DNA of 7,282 nucleotides from an uncultured Oscillospiraceae bacterium (GCA_944385595.1 CALWXY010000117.1:1-7282); one strand, 5' to 3'. Shown: positions 1 through 6,044, counted from the stretch's first letter. Made by a program: numbers and translations. The notes: a model not told the origin generated them from the sequence alone.

Positions 1-2
1 GC

Positions 3-197
3 AGCTGTTTGAATATGGAGGATGTCCTGATGACGAACCTCCTCATGGCGTATGATATACCTGTTATAAAAAACTATTGTGAGAACGGCTCGTTCGGCCG
101 CATAGTCATCGGCGTATCCGGCAGCGGAGTCGACCTCTATGTGCCGGAGAGCAGGCTTGACGAGGCAAAGCAGCTAATCAAAGGAGAGGTGTTATGA
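3..197 (+). CDS. DUF2007-like small protein, 5' end outside the window
   Basis: The reading frame is open from the left edge to the TGA at 195-197, so the true start is probably upstream. An internal TTG at 9 and ATG at 15 are possible but less likely starts. The visible 64 or so residues have the pattern of DUF2007 'putative signal transducing protein' domains: a short helix that selects between copies (NMEDVLMTNLLMAYDIP), then a strand and a glycine-rich turn (GRIVIGVSGSGVDLYVPE), then a final helix (SRLDEAKQLIKGE). Such domains are small cytoplasmic ferredoxin-like folds with no settled function. The stop overlaps the start of the next gene as ATGA (194-197), so the two are very likely translationally coupled. 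The family assignment rests on motif memory; a small uncharacterised protein of another family is possible. Confidence 0.7.
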   Translation, partial: SCLNMEDVLMTNLLMAYDIPVIKNYCENGSFGRIVIGVSGSGVDLYVPESRLDEAKQLIKGEVL

Positions 198-1921
198 ATT
201 ACAGGGAAGAATACCAGCACTGGCTAGACAGCCCCGCCCTCGGAAACTCCGAGTGGGAGGAGCTCCGCTCCATAGCGGACGATGAGAAGGAGATTGAAAG
301 CAGATTCTACGCCCCGCTCGAGTTTGGCACCGCGGGTCTGCGCGGCGTCATGGGCATGGGCCTCAACCGAATGAACATCCACGTCGTCCGCCACGCGACG
401 CAGGGCTTCGCCAGCGTCATCGCCGCGGAGGGCGCCGAGGCCTGCGAAAAGGGCGTCGCCATCTGCTACGACTGCCGCAACAACAGCGAGCTCTTCGCCC
501 GCGAGGCCGCCGCCGTCATGGCGGGCAACGGCATAAAGGTCCGCATTTTCGACGCGCTGCGCCCCACGCCGGAGCTCAGCTTCGCCGTCATCCACTACGG
601 CTGCACCGCCGGCCTCAACATCACCGCCAGCCACAACCCCAAGGAGTACAACGGCTACAAGGTCTACTGGTCGGACGGCGCACAGCTCCCCCCGCAGCAC
701 GCCGCCGCTATTGCCGACGCCATGGCCCACACCGACATATTCAACGGCATCAAGTACATGCCCTTCGACGAGGGACTGGAGAAGGGCGTCATCACCTTCA
801 TGGGCGCCGAGTGCGACGAGGCCTTCCTCAAATGCGTCATGGGCCAGGCCATCGACCGCGACTGCGTGAAGCGCGTGGCCGACGACTTTAAAATAGTCTA
901 CACGCCCTTCCACGGCACGGGCTACAAGCTGGTGCCGGAGGCGCTCACCCGCCTCGGCATGAAGCACATCGTCGCCGTGCCGGAGCAGATGGTCATAGAC
1001 GGCAACTTCCCCACGGTAGTTAGCCCCAACCCGGAGAACCCGGAGGGCTTTGAGATAGCCGTGAAGCTCGCCAAGGAGGTCGGCAGCGACCTCATCATCG
1101 GCACCGACCCGGACGCCGACCGCGTCGGCGTCATGGTGCGCCGCAGGGACGGCGAGTACGTCTGCATCAGCGGCAACCAGATGGGCGTGCTCCTGCTCGA
1201 CTATATCATCGAGGCCAAAAAGGCCTCCGGCACCATGCCCGCAAAGCCCGCCGCGCTCACCACCATAGTCTCCACCGCCATGATCCGCGAGATCTGCGAG
1301 CGCCAGGGCATCCACTTTGAGGAGACCTTCACCGGCTTCAAGTTCATGGCCGAGAAGCTCGCCGAGTATAAGCGCGACGGCTCCTACGAGTACCTGCTCG
1401 CCTTCGAGGAGAGCTACGGCTACATGGTCGGCGACTACGTCCGCGACAAGGACGCCGTCACCGCCTCCATGCTCATCGCCGAGATGGCCGCGCACTACTT
1501 CGAGCGCGGCATGACCCTCGCCGACGCCATGGACAGCCTCTATGAGAAATACGGCTACTTCGCCGAAAAGACGCTCAACCTCGTCATGCCCGGCCTGAAC
1601 GGCCTTGAGAAGATGAAGCAGCTGATGGCCTCGCTCCGCTCCGCTCCCCCCAAGGAGATTTCCGGGGTCGACGTCATCCGCCTCAAGGACTTCGCCGACG
1701 GCACCATCACCGTGCCTGAGCTGGGCGTGGTCGGCAACACCGAAATCAAAGGCTCCAACGTCCTGTACTTCGACCTCGCCGACGGCTGCTCCCTCATAGT
1801 CCGCCCCTCCGGCACCGAGCCGAAGATAAAGGTCTACATCCTCGCGCACGGCGAGAGCGACGCGGCCTGCGCCGCCGCAATCGAGAAATACTCCGCCTAC
1901 GCGCTCGAGCTCGGCAAGTAA
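194..1921 (+). CDS. pgcA: Phospho-sugar mutase (phosphoglucomutase/phosphomannomutase)
   Basis: This cytoplasmic 575-residue enzyme of the alpha-D-phosphohexomutase superfamily moves phosphate between C1 and C6 of a hexose, typically glucose-1-P and glucose-6-P, feeding UDP-glucose, cell-envelope glycan and glycogen routes. All four family signatures are visible. The N-terminal FGTAGLRG is at 44-51. The phosphoserine loop TASHNP is at 144-149, with Ser146 as the phosphate carrier. The Mg-binding loop GTDPDADR is at 303-310 (Asp305, 307, 309). GFK at 381-383 and the sugar loop FEESYGY at 404-410 follow, and the phosphate-binding RPSGTEPKIK is at 537-546. The length matches the long Bacillus PgcA type rather than the roughly 450-residue GlmM/ManB type. 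The start at 194 is supported by AAGGAG at 181-186 and by the 4-bp overlap with the upstream gene. Phosphomannomutase or phosphopentomutase side activity cannot be excluded from sequence alone, so the symbol is by family. Confidence 0.93.
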   Translation: MNYREEYQHWLDSPALGNSEWEELRSIADDEKEIESRFYAPLEFGTAGLRGVMGMGLNRMNIHVVRHATQGFASVIAAEGAEACEKGVAICYDCRNNSELFAREAAAVMAGNGIKVRIFDALRPTPELSFAVIHYGCTAGLNITASHNPKEYNGYKVYWSDGAQLPPQHAAAIADAMAHTDIFNGIKYMPFDEGLEKGVITFMGAECDEAFLKCVMGQAIDRDCVKRVADDFKIVYTPFHGTGYKLVPEALTRLGMKHIVAVPEQMVIDGNFPTVVSPNPENPEGFEIAVKLAKEVGSDLIIGTDPDADRVGVMVRRRDGEYVCISGNQMGVLLLDYIIEAKKASGTMPAKPAALTTIVSTAMIREICERQGIHFEETFTGFKFMAEKLAEYKRDGSYEYLLAFEESYGYMVGDYVRDKDAVTASMLIAEMAAHYFERGMTLADAMDSLYEKYGYFAEKTLNLVMPGLNGLEKMKQLMASLRSAPPKEISGVDVIRLKDFADGTITVPELGVVGNTEIKGSNVLYFDLADGCSLIVRPSGTEPKIKVYILAHGESDAACAAAIEKYSAYALELGK

Positions 1922-1925
1922 AAAT

Positions 1926-2094
1926 TTGCCTGAAAAGGCGCAGCCTTTTCAGGCAATGGGGATTGCACTTCGCTTCGCGCAGATTTTGGCCGCCGCAGGC
2001 GGCCAAAATCCACGCGCGCTCCGTGAGAAGAGTTTTTCCGCCGTACATGCCGCCGGAAAAACGATTGAATTTTATTTGCGCCTGCGGGCGCAAA
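1926..2094. repeat. Cluster of four palindromic hairpins downstream of the mutase
   Basis: Four stable hairpins lie end to end. Hairpin 1, 1926-1956: arms TTGCCTGAAAAGGC and complement, 14 bp, loop GCA. Hairpin 2, 1982-2010: arms GATTTTGGCCGCC and complement, 13 bp, loop GCA. Hairpin 3, 2032-2062: arms GTTTTTCCG and CGGAAAAAC, 9 bp, 13-nt loop. Hairpin 4, 2075-2094: arms TTTGCGCC and GGCGCAAA, 8 bp, loop TGCG. None is followed directly by a T-tract long enough to make a typical terminator, unlike the hairpin at 2120-2147. The arms are not copies of one another, so this is a mosaic of different palindromes. It resembles the intergenic palindromic repeat arrays common in GC-rich Clostridia. The role (mRNA 3' end protection, transcript attenuation or a mobile miniature element) is not shown by the sequence. 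Confidence 0.75.
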
Positions 2095-2119
2095 CTCTGC
2101 GAGGCGATACCTCTTAAAT

Positions 2120-2147
2120 AGCGCCCGGATACCGGGCGCTTTCTTTT
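2120..2147 (+). terminator. Intrinsic terminator of the mutase operon
   Basis: A perfect 9-bp stem AGCGCCCGG/CCGGGCGCT (2120-2128 with 2132-2140) has a 3-nt loop ATA and runs into TTTCTTTT. It is the last structure after the mutase and lies about 50 bp before the next start codon. It separates the mutase transcript from the DUF1002 gene. Confidence 0.85.
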
Positions 2148-2198
2148 AGGAACTTTAAGGGCGCAAAATCGTCGAAAATACACGCAAAGGAGGCGCTT

Positions 2199-3050
2199 AT
2201 GAAAAAACTCATAATATTTTTGCTGCTCGCGGCCATGCTCGCCGTCCCGGCGTCGGCGGCGGAGGACGGGCGCGCCGTCATAGGCGCCGACCTCGGCGAC
2301 GCCGAGATAGCGCAGGTCTACGAGCTGTTCGGCATAGAGCGCGGCGCGGTGACGGAGCTGACCCTCACCAACGCGCAGGAGCGCGAATACCTCGAGGGCC
2401 TTGTGCCGGAGGAGCAGCTCGGCACGCGCAGCATCTCGTGCGTGCTGGTCACGCCGCAAAGCGGCTCGCTCAGCGTCGAGACGCACAACATCAGCTGGTG
2501 CAGCGAGGGCATGTACCTCAGCGCCATGACCACCGCCGGAATCGAGGACGTCGCCGTCGTTGCGGCGTCGCCGTTCGAGGTGTCGGGCACGGCGGCGCTC
2601 GCGGGCATCTTCCTCGCCTATGAGGACATGACCGGCGAGAAGCTCTCCGGCGAGGCCAAGCTCGCCGCCGCGGCGGAGCTCACCACCACCGCCGAGCTGA
2701 CCGACGAGCTTGGCGGCGACATTCTCTCCCTCGTCACCGAGCTGAAGCTCAGCCTCGGCGAGCTGCAGGGTCTCAGCGACGAGGAGCTAGTCGAGCGCAT
2801 CGACGAGCTGGCCGGGAATTTCGGCCTCACCCTCAACGACTACCAGCGCGAGAAGCTCACGGAGCTGTGCCGCAGCCTCGAAAAGCTCGACCCCGACGCC
2901 ATAGGCGAGAAGGTCGAGGAGCTGAAGGACACGCTCGAAAAGCTCGGCGAAATCAAGGACAAGACCGTCTCGTTCTGGGAGGCGCTGGCGAACTTTTTCA
3001 AGGCAATCGTAGAGTTTTTCAGCAAAATAGCGTCCATATTCGCCGGATGA
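2199..3050 (+). CDS. Secreted DUF1002 (YpuA-type) protein
   Basis: A 283-residue exported protein of unknown function. Residues 1-20 form a classical signal peptide: MKK, a hydrophobic core to about residue 16, then PASA with cleavage likely after Ala20. There is no lipobox cysteine. The mature start (AVIGADLGDAEIAQVYELFGI, given here by its sense: a 'valid ADL plus E/Q helix' motif at about 26-47) and the central segment (residues about 78-145, with ISCVLVTP, ETHNISW, TTAGIEDV and SGTAALAGI) are the conserved parts of DUF1002. The rest is helical and rich in Glu, Lys and Leu, probably coiled or bundled. The last 29 residues (255-283) are aromatic and hydrophobic (FWEALANFFKAIVEFFSKI) and look like an amphipathic membrane-touching helix. 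The ATG at 2199 is fixed by AAAGGAGG at 2186-2193. The preceding gap of about 50 bp after the terminator has no promoter I can recognise. Confidence 0.85.
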   Translation: MKKLIIFLLLAAMLAVPASAAEDGRAVIGADLGDAEIAQVYELFGIERGAVTELTLTNAQEREYLEGLVPEEQLGTRSISCVLVTPQSGSLSVETHNISWCSEGMYLSAMTTAGIEDVAVVAASPFEVSGTAALAGIFLAYEDMTGEKLSGEAKLAAAAELTTTAELTDELGGDILSLVTELKLSLGELQGLSDEELVERIDELAGNFGLTLNDYQREKLTELCRSLEKLDPDAIGEKVEELKDTLEKLGEIKDKTVSFWEALANFFKAIVEFFSKIASIFAG

Positions 3051-3090
3051 TGTGCGCCGGATGCGGACTTTGCTCCGCCAATCGCGCACA
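3051..3090. other. Nested hairpin right after the DUF1002 stop codon
   Basis: TGTGCGC (3051-3057) pairs with GCGCACA (3084-3090), enclosing a second stem GCGGA/TCCGC (3063-3067 with 3074-3078). It begins on the base after the TGA. No T-tract follows on either strand, so it does not look like a standard intrinsic terminator. It could stabilise the 3' end of the mRNA. Confidence 0.5.
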
Positions 3091-3168
3091 AAACTGCCAA
3101 AAAGCGGCTGTAAACCGGCGTTTCATTCATAAATTAAGGCGAAAAATCGGCGATACGCGCAAAAATCC

Positions 3169-3197
3169 TTGCCAATGGGGCGCGGGTCGTGTAAAAT
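3169..3197 (+). promoter_or_regulatory. Vegetative promoter for the riboswitch-symporter transcript
   Basis: TTGCCA (3169-3174) and TAAAAT (3192-3197) are separated by exactly 17 bp, each one or two bases from the sigma-A/sigma-70 consensus. Transcription would begin near 3204, just before the glycine aptamer region. This gives a leader of about 450 nt before the symporter start at 3655. Confidence 0.75.
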
Positions 3198-3254
3198 ACA
3201 GGCATAATATTGCTGCCGGATGAACCCCTTGCTCGCGCGCGGCGCGGGACTTGG

Positions 3255-3332
3255 GCGGACGGCGCTCTGGAGAAGCCCGCATGGCGCGGGTGCCGAAGGT
3301 GCAAATCTCTCAGGCAAAAGGACAGAGTTTAT
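3255..3332 (+). promoter_or_regulatory. Glycine riboswitch, single aptamer
   Basis: The conserved core of the glycine aptamer is directly readable. P1 forms between CTCTG (3265-3269) and CAGAG (3323-3327). GAGA (3270-3273) faces TCTC (3308-3311). A variable stem CCCGC/GCGGG is at 3276-3290. The hallmark 3' half is GCCGAAGG at 3292-3299, then GCAAA, CTCTCAGG and CAAAAGGACAGAG up to 3327. Only one full aptamer is present; no second GCCGAAGG core follows. Upstream, 3225-3256 can pair CCC with GGG around a CG-rich hairpin, which may be the 'ghost aptamer' helix known from singlet glycine riboswitches (inference). It precedes a sodium:alanine/glycine symporter, a known target class. Whether glycine turns the gene on or off is not decided by the sequence; a Streptococcus example upstream of such a symporter is reported as an off switch. 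Confidence 0.93.
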
Positions 3333-3336
3333 CACG

Positions 3337-3376
3337 CGGCTCCGCCGAATGGCGGCGCCGGCTGTTGTATCTTTTT
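3337..3376 (+). terminator. Weak terminator-like hairpin after the glycine aptamer
   Basis: CGGC-T-CCGCC (3337-3346) pairs with GGCGG-C-GCCG (3351-3360), nine pairs with one mismatch and loop GAAT. The first T-run (3372-3376) starts 12 nt after the stem, further than in efficient intrinsic terminators; a second T5 follows at 3381-3385. It is the nearest candidate for the riboswitch expression platform, but I see no clean overlap with the P1 3' strand, so the call is tentative. Confidence 0.35.
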
Positions 3377-3409
3377 GGTCTTTTTGAGAATGTCGAAAAC
3401 CCGTCTCCC

Positions 3410-3471
3410 GACTGTAACTACAGGATGCAGCGGGGGAGCTCGAGGGGGCAAGGCCCGCCTCGAGTTGGATA
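3410..3471. repeat. Structured intergenic repeat, copy 1
   Basis: This element recurs at 6068-6129. Shared blocks, in order, are GACTG, a 15-nt spacer, GCGGGGGAGC, CGAGGGGG, AAG, CCCGCCTCG, GT and GGATA. In this copy CTCGAGG (3439-3445) pairs with CCTCGAG (3458-3464), and inside it GGGC (3446-3449) pairs with GCCC (3453-3456) around the loop AAG, leaving G3457 bulged. An alternative pairing of GCGGG (3430-3434) with CCCGC (3454-3458) would exclude the main stem. It sits in the symporter leader between the riboswitch and a row of hairpins. I do not recognise it as a named RNA; the strand it acts from is unknown. Confidence 0.7.
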
Positions 3472-3480
3472 CGCCGCCGT

Positions 3481-3581
3481 CAAAAAGCCTGGCAAATCAG
3501 GCTTTTTGAGCGAAGCAGCATTTTCGCCTGCGAAAATGCCCGGCGGCAAAGCGCGGACAAAAAGCTCCATCGGAGCTTTTT
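3481..3581. repeat. Three A-tract/T-tract hairpins in the symporter leader
   Basis: Hairpin 1, 3481-3508: CAAAAAGCCTG with its complement, 11 bp, 6-nt loop. Hairpin 2, 3518-3539: GCATTTTCG with its complement, 9 bp, loop CCTG. Hairpin 3, 3559-3581: AAAAAGCTCC with GGAGCTTTTT, 10 bp, loop ATC. The first and third have A5 before and T5 after a GC stem and so could end transcription on either strand. Their style matches the cluster at 1926-2094, though the arms differ. Together with the copy of the structured repeat they look like an accreted block of intergenic repeats lying between the riboswitch and its gene. Confidence 0.7.
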
Positions 3582-3591
3582 CGACAAGCTG

Positions 3592-3619
3592 AGAGGCGGC
3601 CTTCGGCCGCCTCTTTTTT
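3592..3619 (+). terminator. Strong intrinsic terminator 35 bp upstream of the symporter start
   Basis: GAGGCGGCC (3593-3601) pairs perfectly with GGCCGCCTC (3605-3613) around a TTC loop and is followed by T6 (3614-3619). It is a textbook terminator within the leader, after the riboswitch and before the ribosome site AAAGGGAG (3637-3644). Either it is the regulated end point of the riboswitch leader, or the symporter depends on readthrough; no promoter is visible between 3620 and 3654. Confidence 0.8.
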
Positions 3620-3654
3620 GCGCTCCGGGGCTGTGGAAAGGGAGAGAACGACAA

Positions 3655-5103
3655 ATGGAAGCTTTCACTGAATGGCTGGTAATGGTCAAAGACATGGTCT
3701 GGGGCGTGCCGCTCATAGTCCTGATTCTCGGCTGCGGCCTCTGGCTCACCATTCGCGTGCGGCTGCTGCAGGTGTTCCACCTCGGCAAGGCGCTGCGCTT
3801 CATGATTCAAAACGAGGAGGAGGGCCACGGCGAGGTCACGTCATTCGGCGCGCTGTGCACGGCGCTGTCGGCCACAATAGGCACCGGCAACATCGTCGGC
3901 GTCGCCTCGGCCATCTGCGCGGGCGGACCCGGCGCCCTGTTCTGGATGGAGGTCGCCGCCTTCTTCGGCATGGCCACCAAATACGCCGAGGGGCTGCTCG
4001 CCATAAAATACCGCAGCGTCGCCGATGACGGACACGTCCTCGGCGGCCCGTTCTACTACATTGAGCGCGGCATGGGCGAGACCCGCTTCCTCGGCATAAG
4101 CAACTGGAAATGGCTCGCCAAGCTCTTCGCCGTGTTCGGCACCCTCGCCGGTCTGCTCGGCATAGGCACCATCACGCAGATCAACGGCATCACCACCGCC
4201 GCTCAGAACTTCTTCGACCCGAACAAAAACGGCATGCTGTTCGTCCTCGCCGAGGGCACCTCCAGCGAGACCGGCATCACCTACACCACCGTCATTGCCG
4301 GACTGCTGGTCACGCTCTGCGCCGCGCTGGTCATCATCGGCGGCATAAAGCGCATCGCCAAGGTGTCCGAGGTCGTCGTGCCGTTCATGGCCGTCATCTA
4401 CGTCGTCTGCGGCCTGCTCATTCTAATATGCAACGTCACCGCAATCCCCTCCGCCGTCTACCAGATAGTCGTCGGCGCGTTCAATCCCCAGGCCGTCGCC
4501 GGCGGCATAGCGGGCATATCCATCAAGACCGCCATACAGCTCGGCGTCGCGCGCGGCGTGTTCTCGAACGAGGCGGGCCTCGGCTCCGCGCCCATTGCCG
4601 CAGCCGCCGCCAGAACCAGGGACTCCGTCCGCCAGGGCCTCGTCACCATGACCGGCACCTTCATCGACACCATCATCATCTGCACCATGACCGGCCTCTC
4701 CATAGTCATCTCCGGCGCTTGGCAGCCCGAGCTGGGGCTTGAGGGCGCGGCTGTCACCATGTACGCCTTCCAGAACGCCCTGCCGTTCCCCGCGCAGGTC
4801 GGCTCCTTCCTGCTCATGCTCTGCCTCGTGTTCTTCGCGTTCACCACCATACTCGGCTGGGACTACTACTCCGAGCGCTGCATAGAGTACCTCACGGACG
4901 GCAAAATGTCGGCGGTCAAGGTCTTCCGCTGGCTGTACATCGCGGCTGTGTTCGTCGGCCCCTACCTCACCGTCAAAGCCGTGTGGACCATCGCCGACAT
5001 ATTCAACGCGCTTATGGCGATACCGAACATCATCGCCCTGCTCGCGCTCTCCGGCGTGATTGCGAGAGAGACGCGCAGCTACTTCGCGGCTCGCAGACAG
5101 TGA
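3655..5103 (+). CDS. Sodium:alanine/glycine symporter, AGCS family
   Basis: A 482-residue polytopic inner-membrane carrier that moves alanine or glycine with sodium. It is of normal family length, with about eleven hydrophobic segments. Family signatures: SATIGTGNIVGVA at 72-84, where the broken helix TGN is typical of substrate and Na binding in this LeuT-fold family; GGPGALFWMEVAAFFGMATKY at about 90-110, given here as the PROSITE-type AGCS block; and SNEAGLGSAPIAAAAA at 304-319. The N-terminus is short and outside-facing, and no signal peptide is needed. The ATG at 3655 follows AAAGGGAG at 3637-3644. A glycine riboswitch and strong terminators lie in its leader, which supports glycine as a substrate or signal. 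It is likely monocistronic, ended by the terminator at 5111-5140. Bacillus homologues are called AlsT; alanine versus glycine preference cannot be read from the sequence. Confidence 0.94.
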   Translation: MEAFTEWLVMVKDMVWGVPLIVLILGCGLWLTIRVRLLQVFHLGKALRFMIQNEEEGHGEVTSFGALCTALSATIGTGNIVGVASAICAGGPGALFWMEVAAFFGMATKYAEGLLAIKYRSVADDGHVLGGPFYYIERGMGETRFLGISNWKWLAKLFAVFGTLAGLLGIGTITQINGITTAAQNFFDPNKNGMLFVLAEGTSSETGITYTTVIAGLLVTLCAALVIIGGIKRIAKVSEVVVPFMAVIYVVCGLLILICNVTAIPSAVYQIVVGAFNPQAVAGGIAGISIKTAIQLGVARGVFSNEAGLGSAPIAAAAARTRDSVRQGLVTMTGTFIDTIIICTMTGLSIVISGAWQPELGLEGAAVTMYAFQNALPFPAQVGSFLLMLCLVFFAFTTILGWDYYSERCIEYLTDGKMSAVKVFRWLYIAAVFVGPYLTVKAVWTIADIFNALMAIPNIIALLALSGVIARETRSYFAARRQ

Positions 5104-5110
5104 CGCCTCA

Positions 5111-5140
5111 GACGCCCCCGCCGGTGCGGGGGCGTCTTTT
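5111..5140 (+). terminator. Intrinsic terminator of the symporter gene
   Basis: GACGCCCCCG (5111-5120) and CGGGGGCGTC (5127-5136) form a perfect 10-bp stem with loop CCGGTG, followed by TTTT. It begins 7 bp after the symporter stop. Confidence 0.88.
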
Positions 5141-5145
5141 CGCTC

Positions 5146-5174
5146 TTGCATATCGGAGCAAAATTGGTTATAAT
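5146..5174 (+). promoter_or_regulatory. Consensus vegetative promoter of the GntR gene
   Basis: TTGCAT (5146-5151) and a perfect TATAAT (5169-5174) are spaced by 17 bp. Transcription would start near 5181, giving a leader of about 37 nt with GGAG at 5206-5209 before the ATG at 5218. The -10 lies inside an inverted repeat (5164-5184), so repression at this site is plausible. Confidence 0.85.
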
Positions 5175-5184
5175 ATTTAATCAA
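5164..5184. promoter_or_regulatory. Inverted repeat over the -10 box, candidate operator
   Basis: TTGGTTA (5164-5170), 7-bp AT spacer, TAATCAA (5178-5184): six of seven positions are symmetric. It covers the -10 element and the start point, where a bound repressor would block RNA polymerase. GntR-family dimers commonly bind such palindromes near their own promoter. It is not the GT-N-TA-N-AC type often quoted for HutC regulators, so the assignment is inference. Confidence 0.45.
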
Positions 5185-5217
5185 TAGGCATTTTCCGCCA
5201 TCGTTGGAGCGTGAACA

Positions 5218-6003
5218 ATGGAAAAGAACCCTATCCTACTGAATAAATTGTCGCAGGAGAGCGACATTCCGCTGTACTCACAGCTCGTCGGCATAGTCAA
5301 ACGCAATATCTCCGCCGGAACCCTCGCCGCGGGCGATTTGCTCCCGTCGGAGACCGAGCTGTGCAAGACCTTCGATATCAGCCGCAGCACGGTGCGCCAG
5401 GCCATAGGCACGCTTGAGACCGAGGGCCTCGTCGTCCGCAAGCAGGGCAGAGGCACCTTCGTCGCCGAGCCGAAAATGCGCCGCAGAACCGAAACCGTCT
5501 ACTCCTTCACCTCGGAGATCAGCGCAATGGGGCTCGTCCCGTCCTCGACGCTGATGGAGTTCGACGTCATAGATCCCCCGCCCGATATAATGAAAATGCT
5601 CGAGCTCGGCAGCAGCGACGCCAAGGTCTACCGCTTCACCCGTATCCGCAAGGTCAACGGCGAGCCGCTCATACTCGAGACCTCATATTACCCGCATTTC
5701 ATCTACCCCAAGCTCACCCGCGAGCTGCTCGAGACGCACAGCTTCTACAGCCTGCTCTACGAGGTCGGCATAGTCCCCGCCGAGGCGGTCGACTCTTACG
5801 AGGCCGTCATCCTCGGCCGCAAGGAGGCCGAGCTGCTCGGCTGCAAGCCCGGCAGCTGCGCGTTCTTCGCCCAGCGCCGCACCAGAACCGAGGGCGGCGC
5901 CACCTTCGAGTACACCCAGAGCTATATTAGAGCCGACAGGGTCAAGCTCGACGTGAACCTCCACAAGGACGGCATCAGCTTCGCCCGCAGCGTCGATAAA
6001 TAA
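5218..6003 (+). CDS. GntR-family transcriptional regulator, HutC/UTRA type
   Basis: A 261-residue cytoplasmic DNA-binding protein. The N-terminal winged helix-turn-helix spans about residues 17-83: IPLYSQL at 17-23, LPSETEL at 42-48, the recognition helix ISRSTVRQAI at 54-63, and the wing ending GRGTFV at 77-82. The C-terminal UTRA effector domain spans about 90-250. Its usual marks are Y-x-F-T-R-I-R followed by NGEPLILETSYY, a YEVGI segment before the ligand-contact strand, and a final EYTQSYIRADRVKL. This class senses small ligands such as sugar phosphates, amino sugars, histidine derivatives or fatty acids; the ligand here cannot be read. The start is set by GGAG at 5206-5209. The gene stands alone between two terminators, so its target beyond possible self-control is not evident; the adjacent symporter is a candidate only by position. 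Confidence 0.93.
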   Translation: MEKNPILLNKLSQESDIPLYSQLVGIVKRNISAGTLAAGDLLPSETELCKTFDISRSTVRQAIGTLETEGLVVRKQGRGTFVAEPKMRRRTETVYSFTSEISAMGLVPSSTLMEFDVIDPPPDIMKMLELGSSDAKVYRFTRIRKVNGEPLILETSYYPHFIYPKLTRELLETHSFYSLLYEVGIVPAEAVDSYEAVILGRKEAELLGCKPGSCAFFAQRRTRTEGGATFEYTQSYIRADRVKLDVNLHKDGISFARSVDK

Positions 6004-6017
6004 TATTGTAATTTCGA

Positions 6018-6044
6018 GGCCCCCGCGTTGCGGGGGCCTTTTTT
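6018..6044 (+). terminator. Intrinsic terminator of the GntR gene
   Basis: GGCCCCCG (6018-6025) pairs with CGGGGGCC (6031-6038) around CGTTG, followed directly by T6 (6039-6044). It starts 14 bp after the GntR stop. Confidence 0.9.

Noticed and set aside
224..1849. A 541-codon open frame on the minus strand, antisense to the mutase
   Set aside because: It mirrors the GC-rich codon pattern of the real gene, has a low-complexity Val/Gly/Ala/Asp/His composition, no recognisable domain and no ribosome site; the + strand gene carries all phosphohexomutase motifs.
1926..2117. A 63-codon + strand frame (TTG start) through the palindrome cluster
   Set aside because: It consists almost wholly of translated hairpin arms and has no ribosome site; fragments like this are typical false genes over intergenic repeats.
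3395..3475. A second glycine aptamer downstream of the first
   Set aside because: The segment lacks the GCCGAAGG and CAAAAGGACAGAG core; its G-rich hairpin matches the element at 6068-6129 instead.
3251..3592. A 113-codon + strand frame between DUF1002 and the symporter
   Set aside because: It crosses the glycine aptamer, the structured repeat and the hairpins, all of which explain the sequence better; the frame has no domain.
4423..5184. A 253-codon minus-strand frame opposite the symporter
   Set aside because: It is a shadow of the AGCS gene with Gly/Asp/Ala-rich composition, and it extends through the terminator and the GntR promoter.
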